Shown one piece after another: positions 10,001-22,585 of a DNA stretch of 38,021 nt (the first letter of the stretch is position 1; each line of letters opens with the position of its first letter). The position numbers and the translations under genes were made by a program. Source of the stretch: Bacteroidales bacterium (GTDB lineage: Bacteria > Bacteroidota > Bacteroidia > Bacteroidales > UBA932); contig JAFRXC010000009.1 in the NCBI GenBank assembly GCA_017437825.1, positions 1 through 38,021 on the forward strand. Direction: 5' to 3'. The notes beneath the pieces were generated by a model that had not been told where the DNA came from, did not search any database, and saw nothing but the letters and a program-made list of their open reading frames with translations.

Positions 10001-10065
10001 TATCATCAGACTATTCAATTGGAAGACACTGCTTCCAGATGGTTTTCAACATAGATATGCTGTAA
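7036..10065 (+). CDS. Secreted HExxH metallopeptidase-like / TolB-like propeller / outer-membrane barrel protein
   Basis: A 1009-residue protein I cannot place in a named family. An N-terminal signal peptide (MDMRKLIFAATLFLSCLSAKG, cleavage probably before QFYSYG) exports it. Residues about 25-290 contain IHETRHASQ, an exact HExxH zinc-peptidase motif (H130, E131, H134), followed 38 residues later by LFEGDAVAAE with E172 as a likely third ligand, as in gluzincins. Residues about 300-580 show repeated short strands like a TolB/WD40-type propeller (LFTSDRNSVNELYSLD). From about 620 the sequence alternates polar and hydrophobic residues, rich in Tyr, Ser and Gly, as in beta-barrels, and ends in MVFNIDML. 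Its stop overlaps the next ATG by one base. Domain limits are judged by eye. Confidence 0.8.
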   Translation: MDMRKLIFAATLFLSCLSAKGQFYSYGDDPGGTRWSQMSTRSYRIVYPRGLDSLARQYAITLEKYYNAVGGSIGFTPNQSYRSKMPVILHPFSSTANGMTVWTPRRIELHTVQDPYSPSGMPWITELAIHETRHASQLQYANSGPYRFFNILLGQLWPGAMAAVYGNQPLFEGDAVAAETALTKSGRGRSADFLQYFYYALDNGDYRDWYKWQYGSLRDYTPSYYTLGYVTVAGIRTKYDDPLFTQRFYSNIFRHKLWPFPFFNFQYTVKEASGMKLKDTFRDIQDYFLEDWRRQADLRGPFMTGEQITPDARRYRQYRGMAAAGDRLFAIRNGIDKNYQLVDVETDKPLRYFSSATSALRWSEPLGKLFWSETVPDIRWTLKESSLIMTYDPESGKSGQLTSSGRYYNPVPAPGDRRIAVTSYPTEGGSQAVILDGKDGSVLHIYQAPDSLQILESAWIGNELVVSGLSEAGTGLYYANRGFSTLLAPLPVKISRLSTRGSEILFTSDRNSVNELYSLDTGTLALTRLTSNRYGADEFVFKDRFLYYSTYNGNGRSVFRTEVDGLPRIPVEKGEYYHYAIADKLSRQEAELGSNPSSSDPELSEPSKYSKAAHLVNIHSWAPVYIDYNSISAISSDIFSYVAIPGAMAFFQNDLGTASGYVAYSYSKGADGKRHHSGHLNLKYTGFYPVIEGTLHFNSTSRYLYQLTQNTYRRTRVVRFSQQVSSEPQLSGNLKVYVPLRFSRGGWNLGFIPQVRYTYSNNIYDTGRASFIAPQGADSSDILVFEGKEEAGSFYYHRLDASLRGYYILNQYHSSVYPKLGIGAEIGTSTRIGLSELYSPNVYAMIYGYLPGLVPEQGLRMSVLAQKHIESGYLFSENAVNCLPRGFNSDPGFSRLFAKYCNQVSVSADYGIAFAPVDWSFLSPLAYVRNFLLTPNFDFSLYANPDERISLCSAGAEFSAVLGNFLWLPYQTRIGVSYSYNFGPSFPKVSSDYSIGRHCFQMVFNIDML

Positions 10066-10682
10066 TGGACAACAAAGCCACATACACCTGCCCCGTCTGC
10101 GGCGCAAGCAATACCGTAGACATCCATCCCCTTATAAACGTTTCGGCAGACCCCGAACTCAAGGCAAAGGTTATGGACGGATCCCTGTTCGTGTGGGAAT
10201 GCTCCTCCTGTGGAAGGATGAACCTTGCCCGATACACCACCCTGTACCACGACCCCGAGCAAAAAATGCTCATACTGCTTTCCGACGGCAATCCCGATAA
10301 CGAACAGGCTCTGGTAAAAGCCTTCTCAGACGCAGGGGAGACCGACGGGTACACCGCCCGCCTGGTCAGCGAAACGGGAGCCCTGATAGAGAAAGTGAAG
10401 ATTTTCGAAGCCGGCCTGGACGACAGGGTGATGGAGATGTGCAAGTATGTCACCTGTATGGAAATGGGATCGGAACAGGCTCTGAAGTTCTTCCGCCTGG
10501 ACGGCGCCGACGGGGACATCACTCTCACCTACCCGCGCTCCGGACAGATGGAGATGGTGAACATAGGCTTCAACGTCTATTCCGACTGCGAGCGCATATT
10601 ACGCCGAAACCCCCAGATGACTGAGGGTTCGTCAGGTCTTGTAAGGATAGACCAGGATTGGGTGAAAAGATTCTTCAGATAG
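10065..10682 (+). CDS. CpXC-type zinc-ribbon protein
   Basis: A 205-residue soluble protein with two CxxC pairs near the N-terminus, CPVC (C9, C12) and CSSC (C46, C49), spaced as in the CpXC domain, a zinc-ribbon-like family of unknown function. The rest is a mixed alpha/beta region with no motif I recognise. No signal peptide is visible. Its ATG shares one base with the stop of the upstream secreted protein (TAATG), so the two are probably translationally coupled, although they should act in different compartments. It converges on galK with a 4 bp gap and no visible terminator. Confidence 0.8.
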   Translation: MDNKATYTCPVCGASNTVDIHPLINVSADPELKAKVMDGSLFVWECSSCGRMNLARYTTLYHDPEQKMLILLSDGNPDNEQALVKAFSDAGETDGYTARLVSETGALIEKVKIFEAGLDDRVMEMCKYVTCMEMGSEQALKFFRLDGADGDITLTYPRSGQMEMVNIGFNVYSDCERILRRNPQMTEGSSGLVRIDQDWVKRFFR

Positions 10683-10686
10683 ACCG

Positions 10687-11828
10687 TTATAGTTTGCGGG
10701 CTCCGTCCGAACTAACCACTTCGTATATCTTGGGCGCGTGCCCGAATCTCTTGGTGAACAGGTCTATGGCCGTCTTCAGGAAATGGTCGTAGAGTTCTTC
10801 CTTCACCAGGTTTATGGTGCATCCTCCGAATCCGCCTCCCATCACCCTGGAGCCCGTGACGTCGCACTTGCGGGCAACGCGGTTGAGGAAATCCAGCTCT
10901 TCGCAGCTGACTTCGTAAAATCGGCTCAGGGAGAAATGGGTCTGGTACATCAGCTCTCCGACCGTCTCGAAATCCTTCCTTTCAAGGGCGTCGCACAAAT
11001 CCAGCACCCTCTGCACCTCGCCTATCACGTGGATGGCGCGCAGGTAGTCCTCTTCCGCTATCTCGGCCTTGACTTCCTCCAGCCAGATGCGCTTGGCGTC
11101 GCTCAGCGTCTCGGTGTCGGGATGCCTCTGCTGAATTGCCTCCAGGGCCTTCTCGCAGGATTCGCGGCGCTTGTTGTAGGCCGACGAGGCCAGTTCGTGT
11201 TTCACGCAGGTGTCAAGCAGCACCAGCTTGTAGCCTTCGCAGGAGAAGGGGAAATATTGATAATCCAGGGTCTTGCAGTTGAGCCTTATCAAATAGCCGG
11301 CCTTTCCGAAGCAGGAGGCGAACTGGTCCATAATGCCACATTTTACACCACAGTAGTTGTGTTCGGTGGCCTGGCCTATCTTGGCCAGCTGGAACAGGTC
11401 GAAGCCGTTGCCGTAAATCTGGTTGAGAGCGTATGCGAAGGTGCTCTCCAACGCCGCGGACGAAGAAAGGCCCGCTCCCAGCGGGATGTTCCCGCAGAAG
11501 ACAGCGCTGAATCCCTCCACCTTGCCTCCGCGCTTGAGGGTCTCCCTGCAGACTCCGAATATGTATTTTGCCCATTGCTGGGAAGGAGCGTCCTTCTCTT
11601 CCAGGCCGAACTCTGCATACTCGTTATAATCCATAGAGAAGACTTTGACCTTGTCTGTCCCGTTGGGGGCTATTCCGGCCATTATACATTTGTCTATGGC
11701 TCCCGGAAGCACGTATCCGCCGTTGTAGTCGGTATGCTCTCCTATGAGGTTTATCCTGCCGGAAGAAGCGTATACGTCACACTCCTTGCCGAACAGCACC
11801 TTGAATTTTTCTCTAATGCTCTTGTCCA

Positions 11829-11829
<1 letters not shown>
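10687..11829 (-). CDS. galK: Galactokinase
   Basis: Phosphorylates alpha-galactose to galactose-1-phosphate, the first Leloir step, in the cytoplasm. The 380-residue protein shows the galactokinase signature GRINLIGEHTDYNGG (from G24), the GHMP ATP-binding motif PLGAGLSSSAALE and the third GHMP motif GSRVMGGGFGGC near the C-terminus. Its ATG shares one base with the lacZ stop (TGATG), giving direct translational coupling from lacZ to galK. galT and galE are not in the window. Confidence 0.97.
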
Positions 11830-15897
<4,068 letters not shown>

Positions 15898-15921
15898 ATC
15901 CCAAATATGGCATTTAATTGC

Positions 15922-15929
15922 TAAATTTG
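15922..15929 (+). promoter_or_regulatory. -7 promoter element for ychF
   Basis: TAAATTTG is a perfect TAnnTTTG match, 18 bp before the ychF ATG. The same local string gctaaatttgta also precedes sufS, suggesting a favoured form of the element here. No -33 TTTG is visible. Confidence 0.55.
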
Positions 15930-15947
15930 TAAAAACAATTCTCTATT

Positions 15948-17048
15948 ATGTCATTGAAATGCGGTATAGTCGGCCTTCCTAACGTCGGCAAATCTACTTT
16001 GTTCAACTGCATCAGCTCCGGCAAGGCCCAGAGCGCGAATTTCCCTTTCTGCACCATCGACCCCAACCTGGGATCCACCAACGTTCCCGACAAGCGTCTG
16101 GACGCGCTGGCAGAACTGTGCAACCCCAAGAGGGTTATTCCGGCCACCGTTGACATAGTTGACATAGCGGGTCTTGTGAAGGGCGCCAGCAAGGGAGAGG
16201 GCCTGGGCAACCAGTTCCTGGCCAACATCCGCGAGACCGACGCCATACTGCACGTGCTGCGCTGCTTCGACGACGACAATATAGTCCACGTCGACGGCAC
16301 CGTAGACCCCGTCCGCGACAAGGAAGTGGTGGATATGGAACTGCAGATAAAGGACCTTGAGACAGTGGAGAACCGCATAGGCAAGGCCGAGAAGGCCGGC
16401 AACGCGGGCAACAAGGAAGAGAAAAAGCTCTACGGCCTGCTGTGCCGCTACCGCGAGGCCCTGCAACAGGGCAAATCGTGCCGTACGGTGGCCTTGAACG
16501 ACCCGGAGGAGGAATCCCTCGCCCACGACCTCTTCCTGCTCACAAACAAGCCTGTAATGTACATCTGCAACGTAGACGACGCTTCCGCCGCCGCCGGTAA
16601 CAAGTACGTAGACGCAGTGCGCGAGGCCGTCCGTGACGAGAACGCCGAAATTCTGGTGATTGCCGCCCGCACCGAGGCCGAGATTGCCGAAATCGAATCT
16701 TTCGAAGACAGGCAGATGTTCCTTGACGAACTGGGCCTCCAGGAGTCAGGCGTAGTGCGCCTTATCCAGGGCGCTTACAAGCTGCTCGGACTCCAGACCT
16801 TCTTCACCGCCGGAGCCGACGAATGCCGTGCCTGGACTATCCGCAAAGGCGACAAGGCTCCCAAGGCCGCAGGCGTCATCCATTCCGATTTCGAGAGGGG
16901 ATTCATCAGGGCGGAAGTCATCAAGTACCAAGACTTCATCACCTATAAAACAGAAGCGGCCGTACGTTCTGCCGGCCGCCTCGCAACTGAGGGAAAAGAT
17001 TATGTGGTACAGGACGGTGACATAATGCACTTCCTGTTCAACGTCTGA
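15948..17048 (+). CDS. ychF: Redox-regulated ATPase/GTPase YchF (OLA1 family)
   Basis: A cytoplasmic Obg-like P-loop NTPase of 366 residues that associates with ribosomes; family members prefer ATP. The P-loop is GLPNVGKST (residues 9-17), followed by [20 protein letters not shown] (G3 and switch region), a coiled-coil insertion (about 125-200), NVDD (modified G4) and a C-terminal TGS domain ending [15 protein letters not shown], the expected family end. The gene is strongly C-rich in codon third positions. It converges on the ppiD-like gene with a 2 bp gap. Confidence 0.97.
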   Translation: MSLKCGIVGLPNVGKSTLFNCISSGKAQSANFPFCTIDPNLGSTNVPDKRLDALAELCNPKRVIPATVDIVDIAGLVKGASKGEGLGNQFLANIRETDAILHVLRCFDDDNIVHVDGTVDPVRDKEVVDMELQIKDLETVENRIGKAEKAGNAGNKEEKKLYGLLCRYREALQQGKSCRTVALNDPEEESLAHDLFLLTNKPVMYICNVDDASAAAGNKYVDAVREAVRDENAEILVIAARTEAEIAEIESFEDRQMFLDELGLQESGVVRLIQGAYKLLGLQTFFTAGADECRAWTIRKGDKAPKAAGVIHSDFERGFIRAEVIKYQDFITYKTEAAVRSAGRLATEGKDYVVQDGDIMHFLFNV

Positions 17049-17050
17049 TC

Positions 17051-19150
17051 CTAGAAGAACCTTGCCCTGTTGTCCTTGTAGTTGGTAGCTTCTTCCATTA
17101 CAGGGATTATCATCTGGGCGTTGTACTGATTCATCTGCTTCTTCAGGTTAGCCGCGTCGTCTTCTGTGTAGAAGGCGCCAGTGTCACGGCTTGTAACCTC
17201 GAATACGTATACTCCGATGGTTCCTGCTACAGGACCGCAGATCTTGTGCTCGGGGGCGGCCGCGATGGCGCCTAAGAACTTGGGATCGAGATTCTGGCTG
17301 GAGAGGGATGAGAAGGATACGTCGGTAGAAGTGCTTACAGAAGTGTTGAGCTTCTCAGCTACCTCCTCGATGGTATTGAGTCCCTGGATCTGCTTTGCGG
17401 TCTCGTCTGTCATCTTCACTGCGAGCTTCTCGAGATACAGGGCGTCGCGGATGTCGCTTACAACCTCCTGGATAGGAGCAATTCCTTCTTTGTGGATGTC
17501 CTTGAGGGCAACTACGAAGAAGTAGTTGTTATTAACTGTTATGATGTTGGAAACTGCGTTCTTCTTGGCGTCGAAAATCCACCTGGTAACTTCCTTGGCG
17601 TTGTCGATGGATCCGTAAACAGCGTTGCCTTCTTTCACATTGCTCAGAGGATGAGCGTAAACGCCCATCGTATCTACGGCAGCCCTGAAGTTCTCGTATC
17701 CGCCAGCTGCGATGTTGGCGAACTTGTTGGCCTTTGAATAGTAGTCATTGAAGGTTTCCCTGCTGGCAACTGCGTCCTTCTGGAGGATGGCTACCTGCTT
17801 CATAAGCATAGGACGGGTCTTCTCTGTAACTACTACTACGTGGGTTCCGTAGATGGAGTTGATGACGAACGGCTCGTTGACCTTTGCGTCAAGAACTGAC
17901 TCCATTCCCTGGATCATATAGTTCTGGGTCATCCAGCCGATTGCGCCGAATTCTCCGTTGTCCATTGAACCCTGGTCAACTGAATGCTGGGCTGCGAGAT
18001 CTGAGAAAGCTACACCGCCTTTCTTGAGAACCTGTACGAGGCTGTCGGCTGTTGCCTGGGCATTCTCGCCCTGGAGAAGGATGTGCTTAACGTAAACGGA
18101 GTCTGACCTTGGAGAAGCCTCCATAACCTTTGCTACGTAGAATGAGTCTCCTTCGCGGATAACCGGAGAAACGGTACCTGCTACGGAAGCGTTGTCAAAG
18201 GCAAACTGGTCTATCTGGGTGGACAGAGTTGCAAGCTCACCCGGCTTGTACCAGTAGTTGGAAAGAGCCCTGTCGGAATTCCTGGTAAGGAAGTTCCTCA
18301 TATTGTCGGTGGTGCTGAACTCTTCGTACAGGCCGTTTACGGTCTCGAGGGCGGCATTGATGTCGGCCTCTGAAGGAACTACCTCGTAAACTACGTACTC
18401 GATGTCCCTGCTGGCGTCCTGCTTGTAGAATTTCTTGTGGGCGTTATAGTACTCCTTGGCCTCTTCGGGGGTTACGACTATGGTGGTGTCGTTGTCGAAG
18501 CCGAAAGGAACCATCACGAAGTCTACGTTTGCAGTAGTGTTGTTGTCCTCGATGGCCCTGCGGAGCATCAGAGGGCTCTGGATGTCGCTGTTGTTGAACA
18601 GGGCGGCATACTTGTTATAGAACTGCTGGGTGTAAACTGTATTCTGGACATAGTCCCAGAGTGCCTGGTACTGTCCGGTCTGGTCGTCAGGAATGGACCT
18701 TACGAACTCAACTACGTTCTGAGAATCGAAATTGCCGTTAGCGTCAACGAACAGCTGTGATATTACCTGTGAAGGATTGTCTCCGGTGGTGAGGTTAACC
18801 ATTTCCTGCTCTCCCACTACCAATCCTGCGTCTTTTGCGCTCTTGATGAAAAGATACTTGTCAACGAGGTTCTGCCAGGCGGCGTCCCTGATGGAGGCCT
18901 GAGCCTCTTCGCTCTGGGCACTTGTGCCGGTGAGCATTTCGTTGATGGTGGAGAACTTCTCCACTTCATCCACGAAGTCTGTATAAGCTATGGACTTGCC
19001 GTTGATTTTACCTACGTCATATTTTGAGGACATCGTCTGCATTGCAGACTGGAGTGTGCCCGGGTCTATGATGAATGACAAGAGGGCCAGTGCGATGATA
19101 ATGGAAATCGCAAGGCCGAAACGAACGCGAATTTTTTCAAGAACCGCCAT
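17051..19150 (-). CDS. ppiD: PpiD/SurA-like peptidylprolyl isomerase, membrane-anchored
   Basis: A 699-residue periplasmic folding factor. An N-terminal membrane helix (about residues 11-29, LAISIIIALALLSFIID) anchors it with the bulk in the periplasm. A SurA_N/PpiD-type chaperone region follows, with the parvulin (PpiC) domain at about 350-445 (YVKHILLQGENAQ, FSDLAAQHSVDQGS, GAIGWMTQNYM, YGTHVVVV). A C-terminal chaperone arm completes it. Length is near E. coli PpiD (623). Downstream of lptC, a TPR protein and an outer-membrane protein on the same strand, but with its own candidate promoter at 19190-19197. The symbol is by domain architecture. Confidence 0.87.
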   Translation of the reverse strand: MAVLEKIRVRFGLAISIIIALALLSFIIDPGTLQSAMQTMSSKYDVGKINGKSIAYTDFVDEVEKFSTINEMLTGTSAQSEEAQASIRDAAWQNLVDKYLFIKSAKDAGLVVGEQEMVNLTTGDNPSQVISQLFVDANGNFDSQNVVEFVRSIPDDQTGQYQALWDYVQNTVYTQQFYNKYAALFNNSDIQSPLMLRRAIEDNNTTANVDFVMVPFGFDNDTTIVVTPEEAKEYYNAHKKFYKQDASRDIEYVVYEVVPSEADINAALETVNGLYEEFSTTDNMRNFLTRNSDRALSNYWYKPGELATLSTQIDQFAFDNASVAGTVSPVIREGDSFYVAKVMEASPRSDSVYVKHILLQGENAQATADSLVQVLKKGGVAFSDLAAQHSVDQGSMDNGEFGAIGWMTQNYMIQGMESVLDAKVNEPFVINSIYGTHVVVVTEKTRPMLMKQVAILQKDAVASRETFNDYYSKANKFANIAAGGYENFRAAVDTMGVYAHPLSNVKEGNAVYGSIDNAKEVTRWIFDAKKNAVSNIITVNNNYFFVVALKDIHKEGIAPIQEVVSDIRDALYLEKLAVKMTDETAKQIQGLNTIEEVAEKLNTSVSTSTDVSFSSLSSQNLDPKFLGAIAAAPEHKICGPVAGTIGVYVFEVTSRDTGAFYTEDDAANLKKQMNQYNAQMIIPVMEEATNYKDNRARFF

Positions 19151-19189
19151 TTTATTATATTACTTTAATTATTTTTCAATATTGGGGTG

Positions 19190-19197
19190 CGAAGATA
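19190..19197 (-). promoter_or_regulatory. Candidate -7 element for the ppiD-like gene
   Basis: Minus strand TATCTTCG matches 7 of 8 positions of TAnnTTTG, about 40 bp before the ATG at 19150, in the 69 bp gap after lptC. There is no recognisable -33 element, so support is moderate. Confidence 0.35.
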
Positions 19198-19219
19198 ACA
19201 ATTTTCCAGAAAAACTACA

Positions 19220-19849
19220 TCATTTTTTGATAAAAGGACCTATAAAATTCACAGAATCAATGATTACGGCCGTCGTATCCTGCACAACTACGGAATAACT
19301 GTTGAACGGCCTGAGGAGAACCGCATCGTGGGCGTTCTCGTCAGACTGCATTCCGTATCCCTGCATGAAACCGTCGCGGGAATACATCCGGATGTATGAA
19401 TCCGTATAGATTTTTCCTGCAAAACGGTCCCAGTACAGAGTGTCCGTCTCCATTGTCTCCTGCTGTATGACATTCTGGATCACGACCCCGCCCGTAACTT
19501 CCCACAACTCACCGTTTGTGGACTTGTATGTATAATGGGAAGCCTTTTCCGAGACGATGGTGGTTTCCAGAAGGCCCTCTGAATTGTATCCGTAAAGGGC
19601 GAATCCCTTGGGGAAGACCTCTATGGATACGGTGTCCTTCTCGTACCTTTCAAGCAGCGGAGCCTCCATTCGCATCTTGAGCCGCCCGTTCTCAGTCTGC
19701 ACCGCAAACACGCTGTCCACGGTCTGACGGGGCGTTTCCTCAAGGTTCAGAGTCTCTGCCTGCTTGAGTTTTCCTGAACACGAAAACAAGACAGTAGCAA
19801 CCACGAGAGTGATTGCTACTAGTCCTGCTGTATTTTTGAATTTCTTCAA
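19220..19849 (-). CDS. lptC: LPS export ABC transporter periplasmic protein LptC (lipoprotein)
   Basis: Part of the Lpt bridge that carries lipopolysaccharide from the inner membrane to LptA/LptD. The 209-residue protein begins with a lipoprotein signal (LVVATVLFSC, lipidated Cys at about residue 24), unlike the transmembrane helix of E. coli LptC. The body is beta-rich, with E(N)GRLKMRMEAPLLERY, SEKASHYTYKSTNGELWEVTG and DTLYWDR, typical of the LptC/OstA-like family. The start is a TTG preceded by AAAAAGG; the next in-frame Met would delete the signal, so TTG is preferred. It lies 9 bp after the TPR gene in the same frame as that gene's stop. Confidence 0.85.
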   Translation of the reverse strand: MKKFKNTAGLVAITLVVATVLFSCSGKLKQAETLNLEETPRQTVDSVFAVQTENGRLKMRMEAPLLERYEKDTVSIEVFPKGFALYGYNSEGLLETTIVSEKASHYTYKSTNGELWEVTGGVVIQNVIQQETMETDTLYWDRFAGKIYTDSYIRMYSRDGFMQGYGMQSDENAHDAVLLRPFNSYSVVVQDTTAVIIDSVNFIGPFIKK

Positions 19850-19853
19850 GACA

Positions 19854-19860
19854 CCTTTTT
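19854..19860 (-). promoter_or_regulatory. Shine-Dalgarno-like site deciding the TTG start of lptC
   Basis: Minus strand AAAAAGG, four bases (TGTC) before the TTG at 19849. Strong SD sites are not the rule in this phylum, so this purine run supports use of the weak TTG start. Confidence 0.4.
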
Positions 19861-21187
19861 ACTTCTGGGTCCTTACGGTTGTTGTAGCCCTGAGGCCGTT
19901 GCAAGATACCGTGTAGGACTGTCCGTCACGAACGTCGTACATGAATGCGTCGGCTGTTGCAGGGAAGTACCTTGAGAACTGGGCTATCATCCTGTTGGCC
20001 TCGTCGGCGAGTTCAGGATCTGCTGCCCTTGCCTTCTGCAGGTAGTCTACTGCTACCCAGAACGGAGCGGCTCTTTCGAGCTCGTTTCCACCGCACCTGA
20101 GGTTGCCCCAGATTGTTCCGAGAAGCATATTGGACTTTCCGGCGAGTGAAGGATCCATATCGATGGCCTTCCTGGCTGCCTCGGCTGCCCTTCCGCTCTG
20201 GCCGTTCTTGTAGCTGAATGCTGCAAGCTCGTAGTAGTATCCTGCGTCGGTGATTGTGTCTGAATCAGGGGACTCAATAGCCTCGGTCAGGTACTTGATT
20301 GCGTCTGCTGCGTTGCCTCTTACAGAGTTGAGCCTGTACAGGAAGTATGCAGAAGTATAGGAAGGATCCAGGTTGTACATTGCGGTAACAGCCTTCAGAT
20401 AGAGGTCGTTGTCCTGGCATCCCTCGGTATTGCTCATAATCCTGGCAATGTTGGTTACAAGGGCAAGATTGTTAGGATCTGCGTTGAACCTGGGAGTGTA
20501 GAGCTCGAGGAGGTTGTCGCAGGAAGCGACACGGCTGGTGAGGAATACGTTCTCTATGTCGTCCTTAACCTGTGCCTTCTCGGATTTCTCCTCGTCGGTC
20601 TTGGCCTCGATGTTCTCGAGGAGAGCAATGTTGTCATTATATGCATCGATCACCTTTTCTGTCTGGAGTCCGTTGGCCCTGAAGAGCTCGATAGCGGAAT
20701 TCAGATGGAAAAGAAGGATCTTGGGGTCTACCTTGGCCGCATTTTTGGCGATGATGCTAGTATATGTGTCATACAGTCTCTTGGGATCGTCCTTAACATA
20801 GTTGGACATATCGATTCCCTTGTTGTTCATAGCTGTTACGGCATATGAAGGATAATACTGCGCCCTGAGGTCGTGGAGGGTAAGCAGGGTATCTACGAGA
20901 CCTTTCTTCTGCTCGGCAGGAATGTCGCGCTTTGCGAGAAGCTGCCTGACAAGAGTGGTTCCGTGGAGGATCAGGTTCTGGCTTGCCGTAGGAGGGCAAA
21001 GCTTGTACGCCATTCTCCAGTTTGGAATTGCGTCGTCATAGTTCCTCTGCTTGTAATAATCCTGATAGTAAGAAAGATACTTGATGCACTCTGCGCTGTC
21101 AGCGCCGTACTTTCCTTGGGCGGCTGCAGGGATAGCGCCCATAAGCAGCATTGCGAAGCCTGCGATTGCGATTACAATTCGTTTCAT
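19859..21187 (-). CDS. Secreted tetratricopeptide-repeat protein
   Basis: A 442-residue periplasmic protein with a clear signal peptide (MKRIVIAIAGFAMLLMGAIPAAAQ). Alpha-helical TPR-like repeats run through the body; the clearest are near the N-terminus (YYKQRNYDDAIPNWRMAYKLCP) and near residues 310-380 (AAFSYKNGQSGRAAEAARKAIDMDP). Such proteins act as protein-protein scaffolds; the partner is unknown. The frame extends upstream to a TTG at 21199, but the ATG at 21187 starts directly at the signal peptide. Located between lptC and an outer-membrane protein, so an envelope assembly role is likely but inferred from context. Confidence 0.83.
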   Translation of the reverse strand: MKRIVIAIAGFAMLLMGAIPAAAQGKYGADSAECIKYLSYYQDYYKQRNYDDAIPNWRMAYKLCPPTASQNLILHGTTLVRQLLAKRDIPAEQKKGLVDTLLTLHDLRAQYYPSYAVTAMNNKGIDMSNYVKDDPKRLYDTYTSIIAKNAAKVDPKILLFHLNSAIELFRANGLQTEKVIDAYNDNIALLENIEAKTDEEKSEKAQVKDDIENVFLTSRVASCDNLLELYTPRFNADPNNLALVTNIARIMSNTEGCQDNDLYLKAVTAMYNLDPSYTSAYFLYRLNSVRGNAADAIKYLTEAIESPDSDTITDAGYYYELAAFSYKNGQSGRAAEAARKAIDMDPSLAGKSNMLLGTIWGNLRCGGNELERAAPFWVAVDYLQKARAADPELADEANRMIAQFSRYFPATADAFMYDVRDGQSYTVSCNGLRATTTVRTQK

Positions 21188-21211
21188 ATTCTGATTCAAT
21201 TAGTTTCGTTA

Positions 21212-22540
21212 TTAATTATACCTGTTTTTCTGGAACCATATGTCATAGGTGTTTATGCCTATGCTGAAGTTTATGTAGTTCTCTTTTACCGTATTATCAA
21301 TATTTATGCCTTTTTTGCCAAACTCCACTCCGAAGGTGAGTCCGTTGGACAGTCTGAACACCGGCAGAGTGACTCCTAGAGAGATTCCCATTGTCTCCTG
21401 CTGGACGTTATTAAATGCAAAATACGACTTTTTCCACAAAAATCCAGCCCTGTAGGCGAATCTTCTGTAATAATACCTTACGTCGTTGACGTTGGGGATA
21501 TACTCGAAACCAGCGCGGAAAGCCTGCGCCTTTGCTCCGGTGAAGGTGAAATCATTTCCTATGAGGGAGAATCCGGACGCGTTGTCTATGCCGGATTTGC
21601 TCCAGTCAGACATTGTATAATCGAACTCAACCCTCCATTTCTGCCCTGACTTGAGGGTGATTCCGACTCCCAGTTCGTTGGCGAACTTAAGAGGATTGTT
21701 CCTGAGCGCGAGAGTGTCTGTCCTGAACCTGATGGTGTCTATGGCGGCGCCTCTGGACAGCCTGGTATCGGTGACGAATCCCTTCATGTCTGCATCCAAG
21801 GTGTAGGTGGCTCCCACGCCGAGGGTTAGGTCTGATCCCAGGGGCTGCTCGTACTGGATGCCGAACTGACCTGTATCGCCGGAAAGCACCAGGTTGTAGG
21901 TGCTCTCAAGGCTGCTGTAGGCCGAGTTGGCAAAAGTTGCAGGATAGTATTCCTTAGATATGTTTCCAAAGTAATGGATCCATTCTGCTCCGAGGGAAAG
22001 CCTGTTCCAGAAAGAGACGCCGGCGGCTACGAACAGTTTGTATACGCTGCCCTGGCCGATGGCGGACGAAGTCACGTCCTTTGTCTGGGACACGAGGTCG
22101 GGATCGTCAATGTACATTGAATACTTGTATCCAGTGGTGCTGTAGGGCATAATGCCAACCATCATGGCTGAAGACTTATACAGCGGGAACGATATTGCAA
22201 TGTCCTTCAGGTTGAAGATGTTGTTACCTGAAAGCCTGTCTCCCTGACGAAGTATGGTATTTCCCTGATAAAGGCTGAAATCCATCATGAAGGAAAGAGA
22301 ATCCCTTGCGGTGACGGCAGCCGGGTTGAGGACGTTCAGATACCTGGTGTTCCTGGATGCGATTCCCACTCCGCCCATAGTCTGGTTGTAAGCGGTTCCG
22401 GGATCGAAAAGGTCTCCGATTCCGTACATCGAATAAGGCGAGAACCCGCTGTACGCGCCGTCCTGTGCAGAAGCCGACAAAACAGCCGCACACACAAGAA
22501 TCATTGTTGCCAGTATTCTTTTAATGTATCGGTTTATCAT
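21212..22540 (-). CDS. Outer-membrane beta-barrel protein, conserved in Bacteroidota envelope cluster
   Basis: A 442-residue predicted outer-membrane barrel. The signal peptide (ending LSASAQ, cleavage before DGAYSG) is followed by SGFSPYSMYGIGDLFDPG and MGGVGIASRN, features of FadL/PorV-like Bacteroidota barrels with an N-terminal hatch, then alternating strands to the C-terminal IWFQKNRYN. The longest frame starts at a TTG (22570), but a perfect -7 box at 22552-22559 places the transcript start downstream of it, so the ATG at 22540 is chosen. It heads an omp-TPR-lptC transcription unit. Function beyond localisation is unknown; transport of hydrophobic molecules is one possibility. Confidence 0.82.
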   Translation of the reverse strand: MINRYIKRILATMILVCAAVLSASAQDGAYSGFSPYSMYGIGDLFDPGTAYNQTMGGVGIASRNTRYLNVLNPAAVTARDSLSFMMDFSLYQGNTILRQGDRLSGNNIFNLKDIAISFPLYKSSAMMVGIMPYSTTGYKYSMYIDDPDLVSQTKDVTSSAIGQGSVYKLFVAAGVSFWNRLSLGAEWIHYFGNISKEYYPATFANSAYSSLESTYNLVLSGDTGQFGIQYEQPLGSDLTLGVGATYTLDADMKGFVTDTRLSRGAAIDTIRFRTDTLALRNNPLKFANELGVGITLKSGQKWRVEFDYTMSDWSKSGIDNASGFSLIGNDFTFTGAKAQAFRAGFEYIPNVNDVRYYYRRFAYRAGFLWKKSYFAFNNVQQETMGISLGVTLPVFRLSNGLTFGVEFGKKGINIDNTVKENYINFSIGINTYDIWFQKNRYN

Positions 22541-22551
22541 ACGATGAATTA

Positions 22552-22582
22552 CAAAGATAGAGTTTTTCAATCGTTTTACAAT
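22552..22582 (-). promoter_or_regulatory. Promoter of the omp-TPR-lptC unit
   Basis: Minus strand ATTG (22582-22579) is separated by 19 bp from TATCTTTG (22559-22552), close to the Bacteroidota consensus TTTG-N19-21-TAnnTTTG. It starts just after the mfd stop and lies 11 bp before the ATG at 22540. It shows that the envelope genes have their own promoter separate from mfd. Confidence 0.65.
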
Positions 22583-22585
22583 TTT

